A stretch of DNA of 64,000 nucleotides from NCBI GenBank assembly GCA_963576735.1, contig OY755198.1:6758001-6822000 (forward strand). The letters are read 5' to 3'. Under the pieces are notes generated by a model. It did no database searches. It was not told where the DNA came from and saw nothing but the letters and a program-made list of their open reading frames with translations. This DNA comes from Bedellia somnulentella. Lineage: Eukaryota; Arthropoda; Insecta; Lepidoptera; Bedelliidae. This document shows, piece after piece, positions 42,107 through 52,766 of this stretch. Position numbers and translations under genes: made by a program. Position 1 is the first letter of the stretch; every line of letters begins with the position of its first letter.

Positions 42107-44869
42107 AGGGTGTCCCTTAAATTTCAAGTTCAATTTATTTTTACGCATACCTTCTGGAAAGTTTTGTTATAACCCTCTAGGGTCTAGAAAAAAATATGAG
42201 TTCGATTTATAAACGATAACCCGTGCCGACTTGCGATTTAAATTTGTCCATACAAGTAGCTTAAGTACTGCGCTGTGGCTTGTAACTACATGTTTTATTT
42301 GTCATTTTAACCGTGGTTTTTGAGATTATTTGTGCTTCATTGTTTAGTGCGTAAACATGTCGGTGGAATTACGGAGTGATAAACAAGATATTTTCCTAAT
42401 TGGATCGCCTGGCTATCAAATAAATGGTGCAAAATTACCTTCTAATCGACAAGTTCTCTCAGTTTTATTTTACAATATTCGCGAAGTTAAACTGACTGTT
42501 AGCGAAAGTGCAAATCTTGTTATTAGAGAGTGCATCTTATATTGGGAAAAAGCAAGAATTCCAACAAGGGCATTTCCTAACTGCGTGAAGAAACTTGTTG
42601 ATTTATATCATGTTTGGAGAGAGTTGCAAAAAAATTGTAGGAAAACTCAAGTTACGTTCAGGAGCCGTGAGAATAATTTCAAAACTGATCTTGATAATTT
42701 GTTTGATATTGCACATGCTGATGCTTTGAAGAAAATGAAAATAGAAAAAGATAAATTATTTTTATTGAAACAGAGAGAGCCAGGTCGACCGGGATGCTTA
42801 GGTGGTGTAGACAAAAAATTGGCGGAAAAAGAAGAAAGATCTAGACAACGACAATTGGAAGAAGAGGAAAGGATTGTAAGACAAAGAGAATCACAAGCTT
42901 TTGCATTTTCTTCCTCTACAGATAACTTAGAACATCTAGAAGATCCAGACGAAGAACACATCTTGAATTCTGAGCTCAGCTTGCCGGACGTTCCCTGCCA
43001 CAAACTCAGTTCAAAAAGAGGTAGAAAAAATATCATTACACCTAAACTAGCTGCAGCTTTAGATCGATGCCAGTTAAGCATTAGAGACTCAGTTTATATT
43101 CTTAATGCGGTGGTAGAAGCGCTTGGTTTGAGCAGCGATGATTTTCCTATAAACAAATCATCGATTCAGCGAATTCGTAAATCAAGGGCAGAAGCAATCA
43201 AATCTGACTTCCAAAATAATGTACCCGACGTAGTTACAGTCCATTGGAATGGAAAACTGTTACCCGGGTTGGATGTACGAAGTTCAAAAGAAGAACGCTT
43301 ACCAGTTATTGCCTCGTTTGACGACAGAGAACAGCTTCTTGCAGTGCCGAAAATAGAACGTTCTTCTGGTAAAGATCAAGCTAAGGCTGTCTCAACAGCT
43401 CTGTTTGACTGGAACCTTCTTGATAAAATACAAATAATGTGCTGCGACACAACAGTTTCCAATACCGGCCGTTTCAATGGAGCTTGTGCTATTTTGGAGC
43501 AAACTATAGGAAGAGAATTGCTGCTTTTCGCCTGTCGTCATCATGTTTATGAATTGGTCCTAAAAGCTGTCTTTGACACCAAGATTAAGCAAATTACTAG
43601 TAGCCCAGATATTCCGCTGTTCAAAAAGTTCAGAGAAAATTGGAAAAACATCGATTCTAGTAACATTGAATCATCTCTTCATTCGTAAAAGAACATGTTG
43701 CTGAGACAGAGATTCAAGCTTTGTTAATGTTTTATAAGACAGAATTGGACAAAGGTTTTATAAGAGATGACTACCGCGAATTGGTCGAACTGTGCATAAT
43801 ATTTTTGGGAGGAGACACAGAGAAAAAACTAAAACTAAGGCCCCCTGGAGCTATGCATCAAGCACGCTGGATGGCGAGAGCAATCTATTCTTTGAAAATT
43901 TGTTGACTTCAGTCACAATTCAGAATAACTGCAAAGGACAAAAAGGCTCTAGAAGACGTTTGCTTATTTATCGTGATGTTGTATGTAAAACCGTGGCTCG
44001 AATGCACAGTGGCGACTAAAGCACCTAACCAAGATTTGTGCTTCATGAAAATGTTACAAGAGTACGAAAAAATTGATGCAACAATTTCTAAAGCCTCTAT
44101 AAGCAAGTTTCGTCATCATTTGTGGTATTTAAGTGAAGAGACAATCGTTCTATCGCTGTTTGATGATGAAGTTGATGACCAAACTAAGAAGAAAATGATT
44201 GCCAACTTCAACAGGGGCAGGATCTCAGATTTTAGCAAACGCTATGACCCGTCAGAGGAAGAATTGTCTCGAAAGTTGTTTGATAAAACACTTGATGATT
44301 TTGTATCGGAAAAGAGCAAACAGTTTTTACCGCGACTGCAGATCGACGACAGTTTTTTAAAGGAAGATGTATCTTCTTGGAACAATAATGCTGCTTTTCT
44401 GGAAGCTAAAAGAAGAATAAGTTGTTTGAGAGTTGTGAATGATACTGCTGTAAGGGCTGTTAAATTAATGCAAGATTTTAACGGACTAATCACGGCTGAG
44501 GAAGAACAAAAACAGTTCTTGATGCGTTGTGTGCAGGAACATAGAAAATTGTATCCGGACTGTAAAAAACTACTCTAAGAAGAAGATACCCTAACTGATT
44601 GTTATAAGTATTTTAATTAAAGATTAACATTCATATAATGGAATTGTTTTGTTTTTTTCACTTATTTCATTGCACTTATAGTGATTTTGTAGCAGTCGGG
44701 ACAAAACAACAGTTTTAACTAAACTTTAAAGCTCGGTCGGCACTGGTTGCAATTGAGCTAGGAAGACGAAATTTTATATCTGAGTATCTTATGGCATTAG
44801 TAAAAAAATTAGGAGGTATGCAATTCGAATTTCGAAAAAAAAAAATTTTTTTTATATAAGGGACACCCT
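42107..44869 (+). mobile_element. DNA transposon with AGGGTGTCCCTTA termini, unclassified
   Basis: A 2763-bp element with 13-bp perfect terminal inverted repeats (AGGGTGTCCCTTA at 42107; its reverse complement ends at 44869) and a shared subterminal GCATACCT. It encodes one long transposase-like protein. The flanks are AT-repeat, so the target duplication cannot be read with confidence (ATT is possible). I cannot assign it to a named superfamily from sequence alone. Confidence 0.82.
42357..44578 (+). pseudogene. Unclassified transposase-like protein, one frameshift and one stop
   Basis: It opens at an ATG (MSVELRSDKQDIFLIGSPGY) and runs 443 residues. A charged segment is followed by RKNIITPKLAAALDRCQLS and the block VVTVHWNGKLLPGLD. 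Then comes CCDTTVSNTGRFNGACAILE with LLLFACRHHVYELVLK, an Asp/Cys-His arrangement like the RNase H-like core of hAT-type transposases. A one-base shift near 43677 leads to FIRDDYRELVELCIIFLGG and HQARWMARAIYSLK. An in-frame TGA follows at 43904-43906, and the same frame resumes as LYVKPWLECTVATKAPNQD to a natural stop at 44578. The two lesions look recent. Residue N in HWNGK may replace a catalytic Asp; this is inference. Confidence 0.7.
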
Positions 44870-45503
44870 ATTATATATAGGTTTTTAATAAATTGCCTTA
44901 CCACAGTCGCGCACTAATTTATTGCAGCAGTGCCCTCTGGTCAGAGCACTAGTGGCTTTGCGGGAAATTGCAGAAAATGTGGATGTTTTGTCATGTCATC
45001 TGGGTGACTTCACAATCGTTGCCTTGAAATATCTATGTTACAATAAGTAAGAGAGTACTTACCATAAATTTAATATGTTAAAATTTAATTTAAAATGTTA
45101 TCGCATTAGGTTTATGCCTGTAATGATTATGTTTTTTGGAATAAATAAATACCTTAACCAGTTTTACACTGATCCCGCTTGATATATTTGATACCTTACA
45201 GTAGCAGCTGTTTTTTTAGTTTTTTATTCCTAGCATTTTGTTGCTTGTATAGTTCAATAGTTGCTAAGATATTTAATCACTGCAAAGTTAGTTTTTTTGT
45301 GACTTAATAGAAAGTTGCCTCAAAAGGATTTCAGTTGCCGTGTTAAACATTTGCCAAAAAAAATAGATAACAATTTATATCCATTTGTAATAAATCATTC
45401 AATACTAATAACCACCTAACCCTACACATTGCATTTCATATGAAATGAAATAGTTTATTTTGTTTGATACATAGTATTCTACCTATTTAAATGATATTTG
45501 CTG
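44870..45503. other. Intergenic stretch
   Basis: About 630 bp of AT-rich sequence with no recognised element. Confidence 0.5.
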
Positions 45504-45710
45504 TGTAGTGTCGGCTTAGAATAGCACTACCCCATTTCTTCCGATGGGTGTACGTAAAAGGCGACTAACGGTGATGGGGCTTTTATGGGGGCATTGGGCG
45601 ATGAGGTAGGAGACCCATCACCAACAACCTTTATTTTACCATCTTTGGCTGAGGGATTTCTAGCCTTGAGTATATGTACATACACACTGTATATACATAT
45701 GTATGTATGT
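45504..45710 (+). mobile_element. Short non-autonomous retroposon, copy E
   Basis: Family of 10058-10303 in the opposite orientation: it starts gtagtgtcggcttagaat and ends in a (TATG)n-like tail. An internal part is deleted compared with other copies. A partial copy in the reverse orientation lies at 45897-45960 (ctagaagtggtagccac). Confidence 0.7.
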
Positions 45711-46314
45711 TTAAATGATATATGAACCACGTGGCTTGTCAAGATTCTTGGATACAAAATACATTCTTAACTTATGTAATTAAATATTATCAAATAAGAC
45801 AACATTTACAATTGTGCACTAATATTAATTCATTGTAACAGCCATAATAATTAATTATACATAAATCATATTGAATATACATATTTACTTAGTAGAATGG
45901 CTAGAAATCTCTAGAAGTGGTAGCCACAACCTCAGAATTAGAAATTCATCAGCCACTTTGAAGGGCTCCTTGTACAAATGCTGATTTTAATATCAATATG
46001 AATCCGTAAAAAAATACGGAAAATTCTAAAGAAAAATATGTTTTGGATCTTACAGAGTTCAATTCGCTTACAGTTCACAATCAGATGAACTTTGCTCGAT
46101 AGAAAAAAAGCATTTTCGATACTGTGCCTAAAATAATAAACTAATTGAACTTCTTTTCACACCAATCTTTTGATAATTCATTTTTCTCGACAAAATCGCT
46201 TAGGTGGATGTTATAATCTTATTTTCCTTCTTATCATGCCTTAAGAACCTATTAAACCACGAGCGACGCCACTCCGCGGGCGTTGTCAGTCGCGCGGTGG
46301 CGTTTTTTCGGCCC

Positions 46315-46961
46315 CCTGATTACGTATCTTTTGCGACTGTCGATTGTGTCGCAAGTCCCACGATTGTCGCTGTCAATGTCATAAATTTGTATGTGATTTG
46401 ACACTTTTGACAGCGACAATATTGCAATTCGGTATGCAAAGTTTTACAAAAGTGATGCTGATTACGAAACCATTTCGAGATATTATGTTTTTAAAACATA
46501 TTTTCTTGAAATTAAATCAAACAAAGCTAAGATGGCCGTTATTTTAACAAAATACTGTAACCTTATTTGACCTTCAACGTTATTTCAAAGACAATCGCTT
46601 TTGCAGTTTATTAATAAAATATCGAAAATCATAGGTTTGTTTAGTATAATATCGTTATAATTTCATTTGAGATCACAAATTCGTGAAATGTTTTGGAATC
46701 AGCATCATTTTTATTAAACATTTTGCTTTATTTGCATGTCGCTACGTGATATTTTCGATCGATGACGTCATTAAGTACAAAAGTTGAACAATCTTTAAAA
46801 AATCATAACTTTGCAATTACTCATTTTAAATGAAACACATTCAAATTGGTCTTTTATTTTCGTGTTCGCTATTCAATAAAAATATTTAATAAATACCAAA
46901 AAAAAACTTTGCATACCGAATTTGCGACACAATCGCGGTTGCTAAAGATACATAGTCAGGG
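46315..46961. mobile_element. Fold-back element with a smaller palindrome inside one arm
   Basis: The outer arms are ctgattacgtatctttt…gattgtgtcgcaa…attcggtatgcaaagtttt (46315-46444) and its inverted partner (46904-46961, aaaactttgcataccgaat…gcgacacaatcg…gatacatagtcag). The left arm is interrupted by about 71 bp (46355-46425) that themselves begin and end with attgtcgctgtcaa / ttgacagcgacaat. No coding capacity is seen. Confidence 0.6.
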
Positions 46962-47260
46962 GGTGGTGCGCGGCGTGTGACGAGTAAACTAAACCAATAA
47001 ACGATAAAACCCGCCAATTGCGAATCGGCTCGCGCTCAATACGAAATTGTATCCATAAAGGGCATATGGTAATTAAATAATGATATATGGTACTAAAATA
47101 GTCCACAGTACGTGCCAGCATTTAAATCGGTATTGCTAAACACGTTATTTTAATTTTGTGAGTGTTTTTTTGTTTTTAAGGTATATTAAATGAAAATAAA
47201 TACTGTACAAAACTATTATGTTTGTTTTTATTTGTTATTCATATTATTTTGGTAGGTAGC
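46962..47260. other. Unassigned stretch
   Basis: About 300 bp with nothing recognised. Confidence 0.4.
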
Positions 47261-47325
47261 TGTGTAGAATAACACTACCCCATTTCTTCCCGAGGGTGTT
47301 CGTAAGAGGCGGCTAAAGGTATTAG
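47261..47325 (+). mobile_element. Short non-autonomous retroposon, copy G (5' fragment)
   Basis: The 5' part of the family only: tgtgtagaataacactacccc then cgtaagaggcggctaaagg. It is joined directly to BEL/Pao sequence. Confidence 0.6.
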
Positions 47326-47329
47326 GGCA

Positions 47330-47895
47330 CTGATAATCTTTACACACCTGAGTGGTCAGACTTAGAAAAAATTGAGTTAGCTGACCCAGGATACACTACA
47401 CCAGGGAGAATAGATATTCTGCTTGGAGCTGAGGTCTACAGCGACGTTCTGTTAGACGGAATCATGAAACACCCAACAGGTAATTTACTTGCACAAAATA
47501 CTATTTTAGGTTGGGTTATATCTGGGAGGATATAAAAAAAACCGTTTCACCAAACATTAATGTAACTAACTTGCATGTTAATTGTAAATATGATGATATG
47601 CTTAGGCTATTTTGGGAGTTAGAGAATGAACCTGATTCTATACACAAGAAAATGTCGGAAGAAGAGAAATTATGTGAAGAATTTTATGAATCTACAACAG
47701 TAAGAGATATGGAAGGAAGATATATAGTTAAGCTTCCATTTAAAAATGAAACTCCAGAGTGCGCTAACGGTCAAATGTGTGGATATAGCAACTAAACGAT
47801 TGGAATATCTAGAGAAAAAATTGGCGAAAAATCATAAGTTGCGTGACGATTATTCTAAGGTTATGGAGGAATATATACAGTATCATCAACTTTGG
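47330..47895 (+). pseudogene. BEL/Pao pol fragment, plus strand
   Basis: Frames in the first 200 bp read LADPGYTTPGRIDILLGAEV and QNTILGWVISG, the C-terminal part of a BEL/Pao protease region. A frameshift near 47520 leads to LRLFWELENEPD and ESTTVRDMEGRYIVKLPF, then a further shift to KRLEYLEKKLAKNHKLRDDY. This is the region just before the reverse transcriptase domain. It stops at about 47895, where a BEL/Pao piece on the other strand begins. Confidence 0.75.
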
Positions 47896-48780
47896 ACAAA
47901 GACTTCGTAGTTTACTCTTTCTAGTAACACAACCTTGAGACTTTAATTGTTTTAATTCTTCCTCAAAATCATACGCTTGAACTTGTTTAATGCATAGTAG
48001 TAAGGTTGACTCAATTTCTGTTACTGTTACGAATTTTTCAAATTTATCTCGCTTTTCTTTAGGTCGTCTTAGATTTAACCATCTTCTACAATACGAAATT
48101 ATTTTAACATTTTATTCAAATTCGAAAACTTCGTCCAAATTAAATCCTTGCATGAGCTTACAAAGGTAGTCAATGTTTTGACCTTCTCCTCTTCACTAGT
48201 ATCTTCTATATCCGTTGTGTCAAAGTCTTATTTTTTATTCAGACAACCAAGTCGGTCCGTTCTACCACAACATATTATCCACTAAATCGTGAGCTAGGGA
48301 TTCTCTTGAGGCACAGTCAGCTGGATTCATATGGCTAGCAACATGTCCCCACTGTTCACAATCTAAAATGGTTAATATGCTGGATACTCTATTGCTCACA
48401 AATGTGCTCCATCGACTTGCACCACTTTTTAACCATGCCAAGACTATGGTTGAATCTGTCCATGCGTATGTATGCGTATATATATTTCTTTAGAAATGTG
48501 CATTACTTGGGATACTTCTGAAATGAGTGTTGCTGCCATTGCCGCACCGCAAAGCTCTAATCTCGGTATTGACATTTGTTTTTGCACGGGAGCGACCTTT
48601 GTTTTAGCTGAAATTAATTTAACATACACATTATTCTCACTTATTACTCTATACAACTATATTATATATACAACTGCTCCGTATGCTACTTGTGAGGCAT
48701 CTGCAAATACATGTAATTCTATTTTAGAATTATGTACGACACTTAACCATCTTGGTACTCTTATACTATCTCAATAACAT
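47896..48780 (-). pseudogene. BEL/Pao pol fragment, minus strand (RNase H region)
   Basis: Minus-strand fragments read LISAKTKVAPVQKQMSIPRL followed by ELCGAAMAATLISEVSQVM, then AWTDSTIVLAWLKSGASRW, HMNPADCASRESLAHDL, and near the end EELKQLKSQGC. These are the BEL/Pao RNase H domain and the following linker. Stops interrupt it. It lies head-to-head with the plus-strand fragment, so the two come from different insertions or from an inversion. Confidence 0.75.
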
Positions 48781-48920
48781 CTAATCATAAATGTTTTAAC
48801 ATTCATGCTAGTTTACCATGTTTTTAACTCCAAAAGCTAAAAATAATGTAAATACAATCGTCTCATTTCTCAACGAAATCCATGGCCCCGAACAGGATGT
48901 CACATGTATGTATAATCCTA

Positions 48921-49362
48921 AGGCCGTGCGCTGCGTTAAGCGGGTGCACGGCGCGGGCATCCGACGCGGGTATCCGTCGCGGGCATCCGCGTCGTGCTCC
49001 GTCGCGGACAAATAGCCCGTTGCGGGTATCCGCAACGACCTCCCGTTAAACGCAGCGCCGCCAGTACAATTTTAGACGTGCGGGTGAACAGTCGATTCAT
49101 AATGGATTATTTGTTGATATACTACCTAGCCAAAAGACGACGTAGACAACAGCGGCAGCCAATCAGCCCATATGTCTCGTCCAGATTGTTGTGTGGAGAA
49201 TTTGTAACCAAGTTTACGCTATTAAGAGAAGATGAGAGGAGATATTTTAAGTATTTTAAAATGTCAACGTCTACATTTGATGAATTATTTTCGAAACTTG
49301 AACCATATTTGAAACATAGTGCTAATACTCTAAAAGTAAGAAGTGTATCAATTATATTACCA
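48921..49362 (+). pseudogene. Harbinger/PIF-like element, 5' part
   Basis: Coding sequence from about 49100 reads DYLLIYYLAKRRRRQQRQPI, then LREDERRYFKYFKMSTSTFD and ELFSKLEPYLKHSANTL. This is the N-terminal region of Harbinger/HARBI1-like nucleases (…YFRMS..TFDELL…). It breaks off at about 49362 where another repeat begins. Upstream, 48929-48944 and 49041-49057 are inverted repeats (cgctgcgttaagcggg), with imperfect CGCGGGYATCCG repeats between them. The catalytic DDE part is absent. Confidence 0.6.
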
Positions 49363-50335
49363 ACTAGTGGATCGTCCCAGCTTCGCACGGGTAGCGTTGT
49401 TTTTTTAAATATCTGAGGTTTCTTTCTTCAGTCCCTGCTTAAGCATTGTGAAATTCAGCGCAATGTTTTCATTTTATTTAATTTATAGCACTCCCTAAAC
49501 AGTGTAGTTAGGTGATTTTGAATGCGCTTTAATGAACGGTTCAGTATTTCCATTCAATAGCAAATTTTGGAATAAAACGCTATGAAGTATTTATAACAAT
49601 CTGAAAAATTAATCATTATGTGATGTAGGATGCAACTACTGGCGCCATCTAGTATGCTATATATAAATTAGTAAAGATTTGGTTTTGGTCACGGGTGCGC
49701 TGGCTTATTTTATGTATAATTTCGGTGTTTGTCTACCGATTTCTATGATTCTTTTTTTATTGAATAGGTAATAATGTTACCTTTTTTAAATTTGGGATGA
49801 GTGAGACGTTTACAAACGTAAGAGTAACCAAATATAATCAGAATGATCCGAACTGCTAAGCTATCAGGAATTACACGTGTTATTGTGAGTCAACCGTAAA
49901 AGATAGACATAAACTGTTAAAGATTTTTTTTAGATAATTTTATGAAGATTTTTTCCGTCATACATGATTTCTATGTAAGTTTAACCATTAAGGCTGCACA
50001 CGCGACGGAAGCTTAAAAAATGGAGTAACTTCTCCCGTTTTCCCAAAATTTCCCAAAATTCCCCTTTACTACTCTGCTGGAAAGTATACAAAAACCTGCG
50101 CAGGAGTATGAAGAATAATTGTACCAAGTTTCGTTAGAATCCGTCGAGTAGTTTTTGTTTCCATAAGGAACATACAAACCGACAGACAGACAGACAGACA
50201 GACAAAAATTTTACTGATTGCATTTTTGGCATCAGTATCGATCCCTAATCATCACCTGATAGTTATTTTGAAAATATATTTAATGTACAGAATTGACCTC
50301 TCTACAGATTTATTATAAGTATAGAAGAGAGGTTG
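49363..50335. repeat. Dispersed repeat of unknown type
   Basis: Starts with cgtcccagcttcgcacgggt, a motif also seen in variant form at 17505-17545 and 29670-29710 (gcttcgcccgggtgaaatt). It contains a (GACA)n run near 50182-50205 and ends near tttattataagtatagaag. No coding capacity. It resembles abundant non-coding repeats of lepidopteran genomes, but I cannot name its class. Confidence 0.45.
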
Positions 50336-50460
50336 GCAATAACGGTAAGGTAAGTAAATAAAATGTTTTTCTTGATATAGAATATTTTTATTTTGTCAGT
50401 CAAGATCACGCATGTATACAACCAAATCAGTTATTGGACTTATCATAATCATAAGTAACA

Positions 50461-50625
50461 GTAAAATCACAGTGATTGAATTTATCACTTATTATAATTA
50501 ACAATATTTTAAACTACAATTACTTTAATGAGAACTAAGTATAACAATTTGGTAGTGTAGGTACATACGTAAAGTAAATCAAAATCACAGTCATTGTTAT
50601 TATCATAATTAACAATATTATAAGG
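50461..50625. repeat. Two diverged direct repeats left of the virus-like genes
   Basis: aaaatcacagtgattgaatt…ataattaacaatatt at 50463-50509 recurs as aaaatcacagtcattgttat…ataattaacaatatt at 50580-50620. They may be part of a terminal region of the virus-like element; the matching end is not in the window. Confidence 0.45.
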
Positions 50626-50720
50626 CTACTTCCAATCTTTGTCTTTCTTCAAATAGAGTATAAATGCAGTAAATAATTGATAATAGGATTAATGTTCTGC
50701 TTGAGTGTCATTTGAGTAGT

Positions 50721-50821
50721 GATTTATTGGGAAGTCTATCCCACTCTGCGTTCGCTCCGCCACCGCGCGCTTTCGCGCGGCGTCGTCGCTCACTCGAGTG
50801 TGATAGCCTTCCCAATAAATC
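50721..50821. repeat. Hairpin with a GC-rich tip upstream of the packaging ATPase gene
   Basis: Left stem 50721-50746 (gatttattgggaagtctatc cactc region) pairs with 50796-50821 over 26 bp with two mismatches. The loop contains a second perfect hairpin, ccgcgcg-cttt-cgcgcgg (50763-50780). It sits 140 bp before the first gene of the virus-like cluster. It could be an inserted MITE, a replication or packaging signal, or part of the promoter region. Confidence 0.6.
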
Positions 50822-50959
50822 GTTGTGAACTTCCATTCATTCAATAGTTAAATTAAGAATAAAAGCTGTGCACACCAACTTTATTAGATAAATAGTGATG
50901 AAAGGTTATGATTGCAACACTATACCATAAGAAACGCTGCTGTTAACACTTTGTACATT

Positions 50960-51613
50960 ATGAAATTTGTTAAGCAACCCATCACATTGGAGCTTAAAAA
51001 AATCAATTTTGGTTCTGACAAATTACCACTTCGACATGGTAAACTTTTACCGAAGACTATTCGTTGTTTAGTTTGTGGGCCATCAAACTGTGGAAAAACA
51101 AATGTAGTTATTGGACTTATTTTACATCCTAACGGATTAAATTTTCATAATATTTACGTGTACTCTAAAACTTTGTATCAACCTAAATACCTATTTTTGG
51201 AAAAAGTATTAAGTCTGGTCCCTGGGGTAAGTTTTTTTAAATATAGTGATAACGAAGAAGTTTTAAGTCCTGATAAAGCTTCACCGAATTCAGTTATAAT
51301 TTTTGATGATGTTGCGTGTGAAAATCAAAATAATATTCGTGATTACTTCGCTATGGGCAGACACAAAAATATAGATTGTTTTTATTTGAACCAAACGTAT
51401 AGCAAAATCCCGAAACAGCTAATTCGTGATAATGCTAATCTGCTCATCGTTTTTAAACAAGATGACATCAACCTACGTCACGTGTACGATGAACACGTAA
51501 CCAGTGATATGACATGGCTTCAATTCCGTGAATTGTGTTCACAAATTTGGAAAGATCCATATAGCTATTTAGTTATGAATAAAGATGATAAACAAAACCG
51601 ATGGATGTTATAG
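50960..51613 (+). CDS. Virus-type genome-packaging ATPase (FtsK/HerA, A32-like)
   Basis: 217 residues from the ATG at 50960; the frame is open further up but without an ATG. Walker A is GPSNCGKT at residues 40-47 and Walker B VIIFDDVAC at about 112-120. A polar Asn/Gln sensor-like segment follows (DCFYLNQTYSKIPKQ). Family knowledge: such ATPases drive genome DNA into preformed capsids of double-jelly-roll viruses. Length fits the family. It is the first gene of the plus-strand series and looks intact. Confidence 0.88.
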   Translation: MKFVKQPITLELKKINFGSDKLPLRHGKLLPKTIRCLVCGPSNCGKTNVVIGLILHPNGLNFHNIYVYSKTLYQPKYLFLEKVLSLVPGVSFFKYSDNEEVLSPDKASPNSVIIFDDVACENQNNIRDYFAMGRHKNIDCFYLNQTYSKIPKQLIRDNANLLIVFKQDDINLRHVYDEHVTSDMTWLQFRELCSQIWKDPYSYLVMNKDDKQNRWML

Positions 51614-51732
51614 AATGACATTTGACACCTTCGTTCATTTAGATAATTAAAATAAATAAAGGTAGCCTTCCCTAAACAAGTATACCATTTATATATTTTC
51701 TTTTTGTGTGAGAAGTTGTGGAATTTGTAAAT

Positions 51733-52704
51733 ATGAGTGAAAAATCTATAAAACAGCAAATAATAAAATCTGCTGACGCTGTTAAACAGAAGGTTAAGAA
51801 TATGAAAATTAATAAACTTGATTCTGAAATAGCACTAGAAGCCATGTTTAAACCAGTGACAGATCCACTTAAGTTACTATCTAGCCCATATGTTAGCAGT
51901 GCTGGAGAAAGTGCGGGGACTGACTCAAATTTCAATAGTGGAAAAGACAATTTAGCTCGACAATTGACTCCTTCACGGAAACGAAAATTGTCGAACCCGA
52001 GTGTTTCTTCAAACAACACATCCCAAGAGGCATGGAATGAAATTGATGAAGATCGTTCTCAAAATGAATCTGAATATCAACAAAATTCTAAAAATGATAT
52101 GTCTTTCGAAACGGTTTCTGATGCTACCTCAACTCCAAATAAAAATTCTGTATCTTCATGGTCGTTATCATCAGAAATCTTTAAAGATGTACCTTATGGA
52201 ATTAGGTTAGTGAAAGGTAAGCCAATGATTGGCATGTCGCTTCTTTCTGATCTTAATAATAAAATTCAAATTGCGGGTCATATGTATGAAAAAACATTAG
52301 GACTTGTTGAATTATTGTACAAAAAAAAGCCTAATTTAAGCATTGTAACTGAAAATGACAAAGAAAATTATAAATCAATATTAATAAACACAAATGCTCA
52401 CCGGCGTGGCTTTGAACCCGATCAGCAAATAATAAGTAACAGGGGATTTAAGTATTTAAATATTATAAAACCTTTATTCACTGCACATGAAACAATAAAT
52501 TCTGTGAAGGCTGCTAAAGGAAAGGGTTTACCGTTGTTTAAAAAAGTTGTTCCAAAAGTTGATTATGTTTATTGGGACGATCCAAATGAATTAGTCGAAA
52601 GACTGAAATTATTAATTGCTTCGAAAGATGCTGGTAACACTGGATTGGACAATGAAATCATATCTATCATAGAAGAACTAAGGGAATGTGGTGTAATCAG
52701 TTGA
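51733..52704 (+). CDS. Element protein with conserved uncharacterised C-terminal domain
   Basis: 323 residues from the ATG at 51733. The first half is low-complexity, Ser/Asn-rich and basic in parts (TPSRKRKLSNPSVSS). The second half is structured: VPYGIRLVKGKPMIGMSLL, GLVELLYKKKPNL and, at the end, VYWDDPNELVERLKLLIAS with IISIIEELRECG. I recall this C-terminal block as a conserved domain of unknown function in insect Polinton-like elements. The linker shape and position between packaging and integration genes suggest a virion or DNA-associated protein. Function unknown. Confidence 0.7.
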   Translation: MSEKSIKQQIIKSADAVKQKVKNMKINKLDSEIALEAMFKPVTDPLKLLSSPYVSSAGESAGTDSNFNSGKDNLARQLTPSRKRKLSNPSVSSNNTSQEAWNEIDEDRSQNESEYQQNSKNDMSFETVSDATSTPNKNSVSSWSLSSEIFKDVPYGIRLVKGKPMIGMSLLSDLNNKIQIAGHMYEKTLGLVELLYKKKPNLSIVTENDKENYKSILINTNAHRRGFEPDQQIISNRGFKYLNIIKPLFTAHETINSVKAAKGKGLPLFKKVVPKVDYVYWDDPNELVERLKLLIASKDAGNTGLDNEIISIIEELRECGVIS

Positions 52705-52766
52705 ATAAATACAAAAAACAAACAATTTATTTTTTATTTCATCCCTAACCTTTGTTTAGTTACAAT

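Noticed and set aside
46204..46547. Two plus-strand ORFs across the fold-back element
   Set aside because: They span the inverted-repeat arm and the inner palindrome with no family resemblance.
48818..49015. 65-residue ORF overlapping the GC-rich Harbinger end
   Set aside because: Runs through tandem CGCGGG repeats; coding appearance is due to repeat composition.
50912..50959. Upstream extension of the packaging ATPase frame
   Set aside because: No ATG in the extension. The first ATG at 50960 gives the usual short leader before Walker A.
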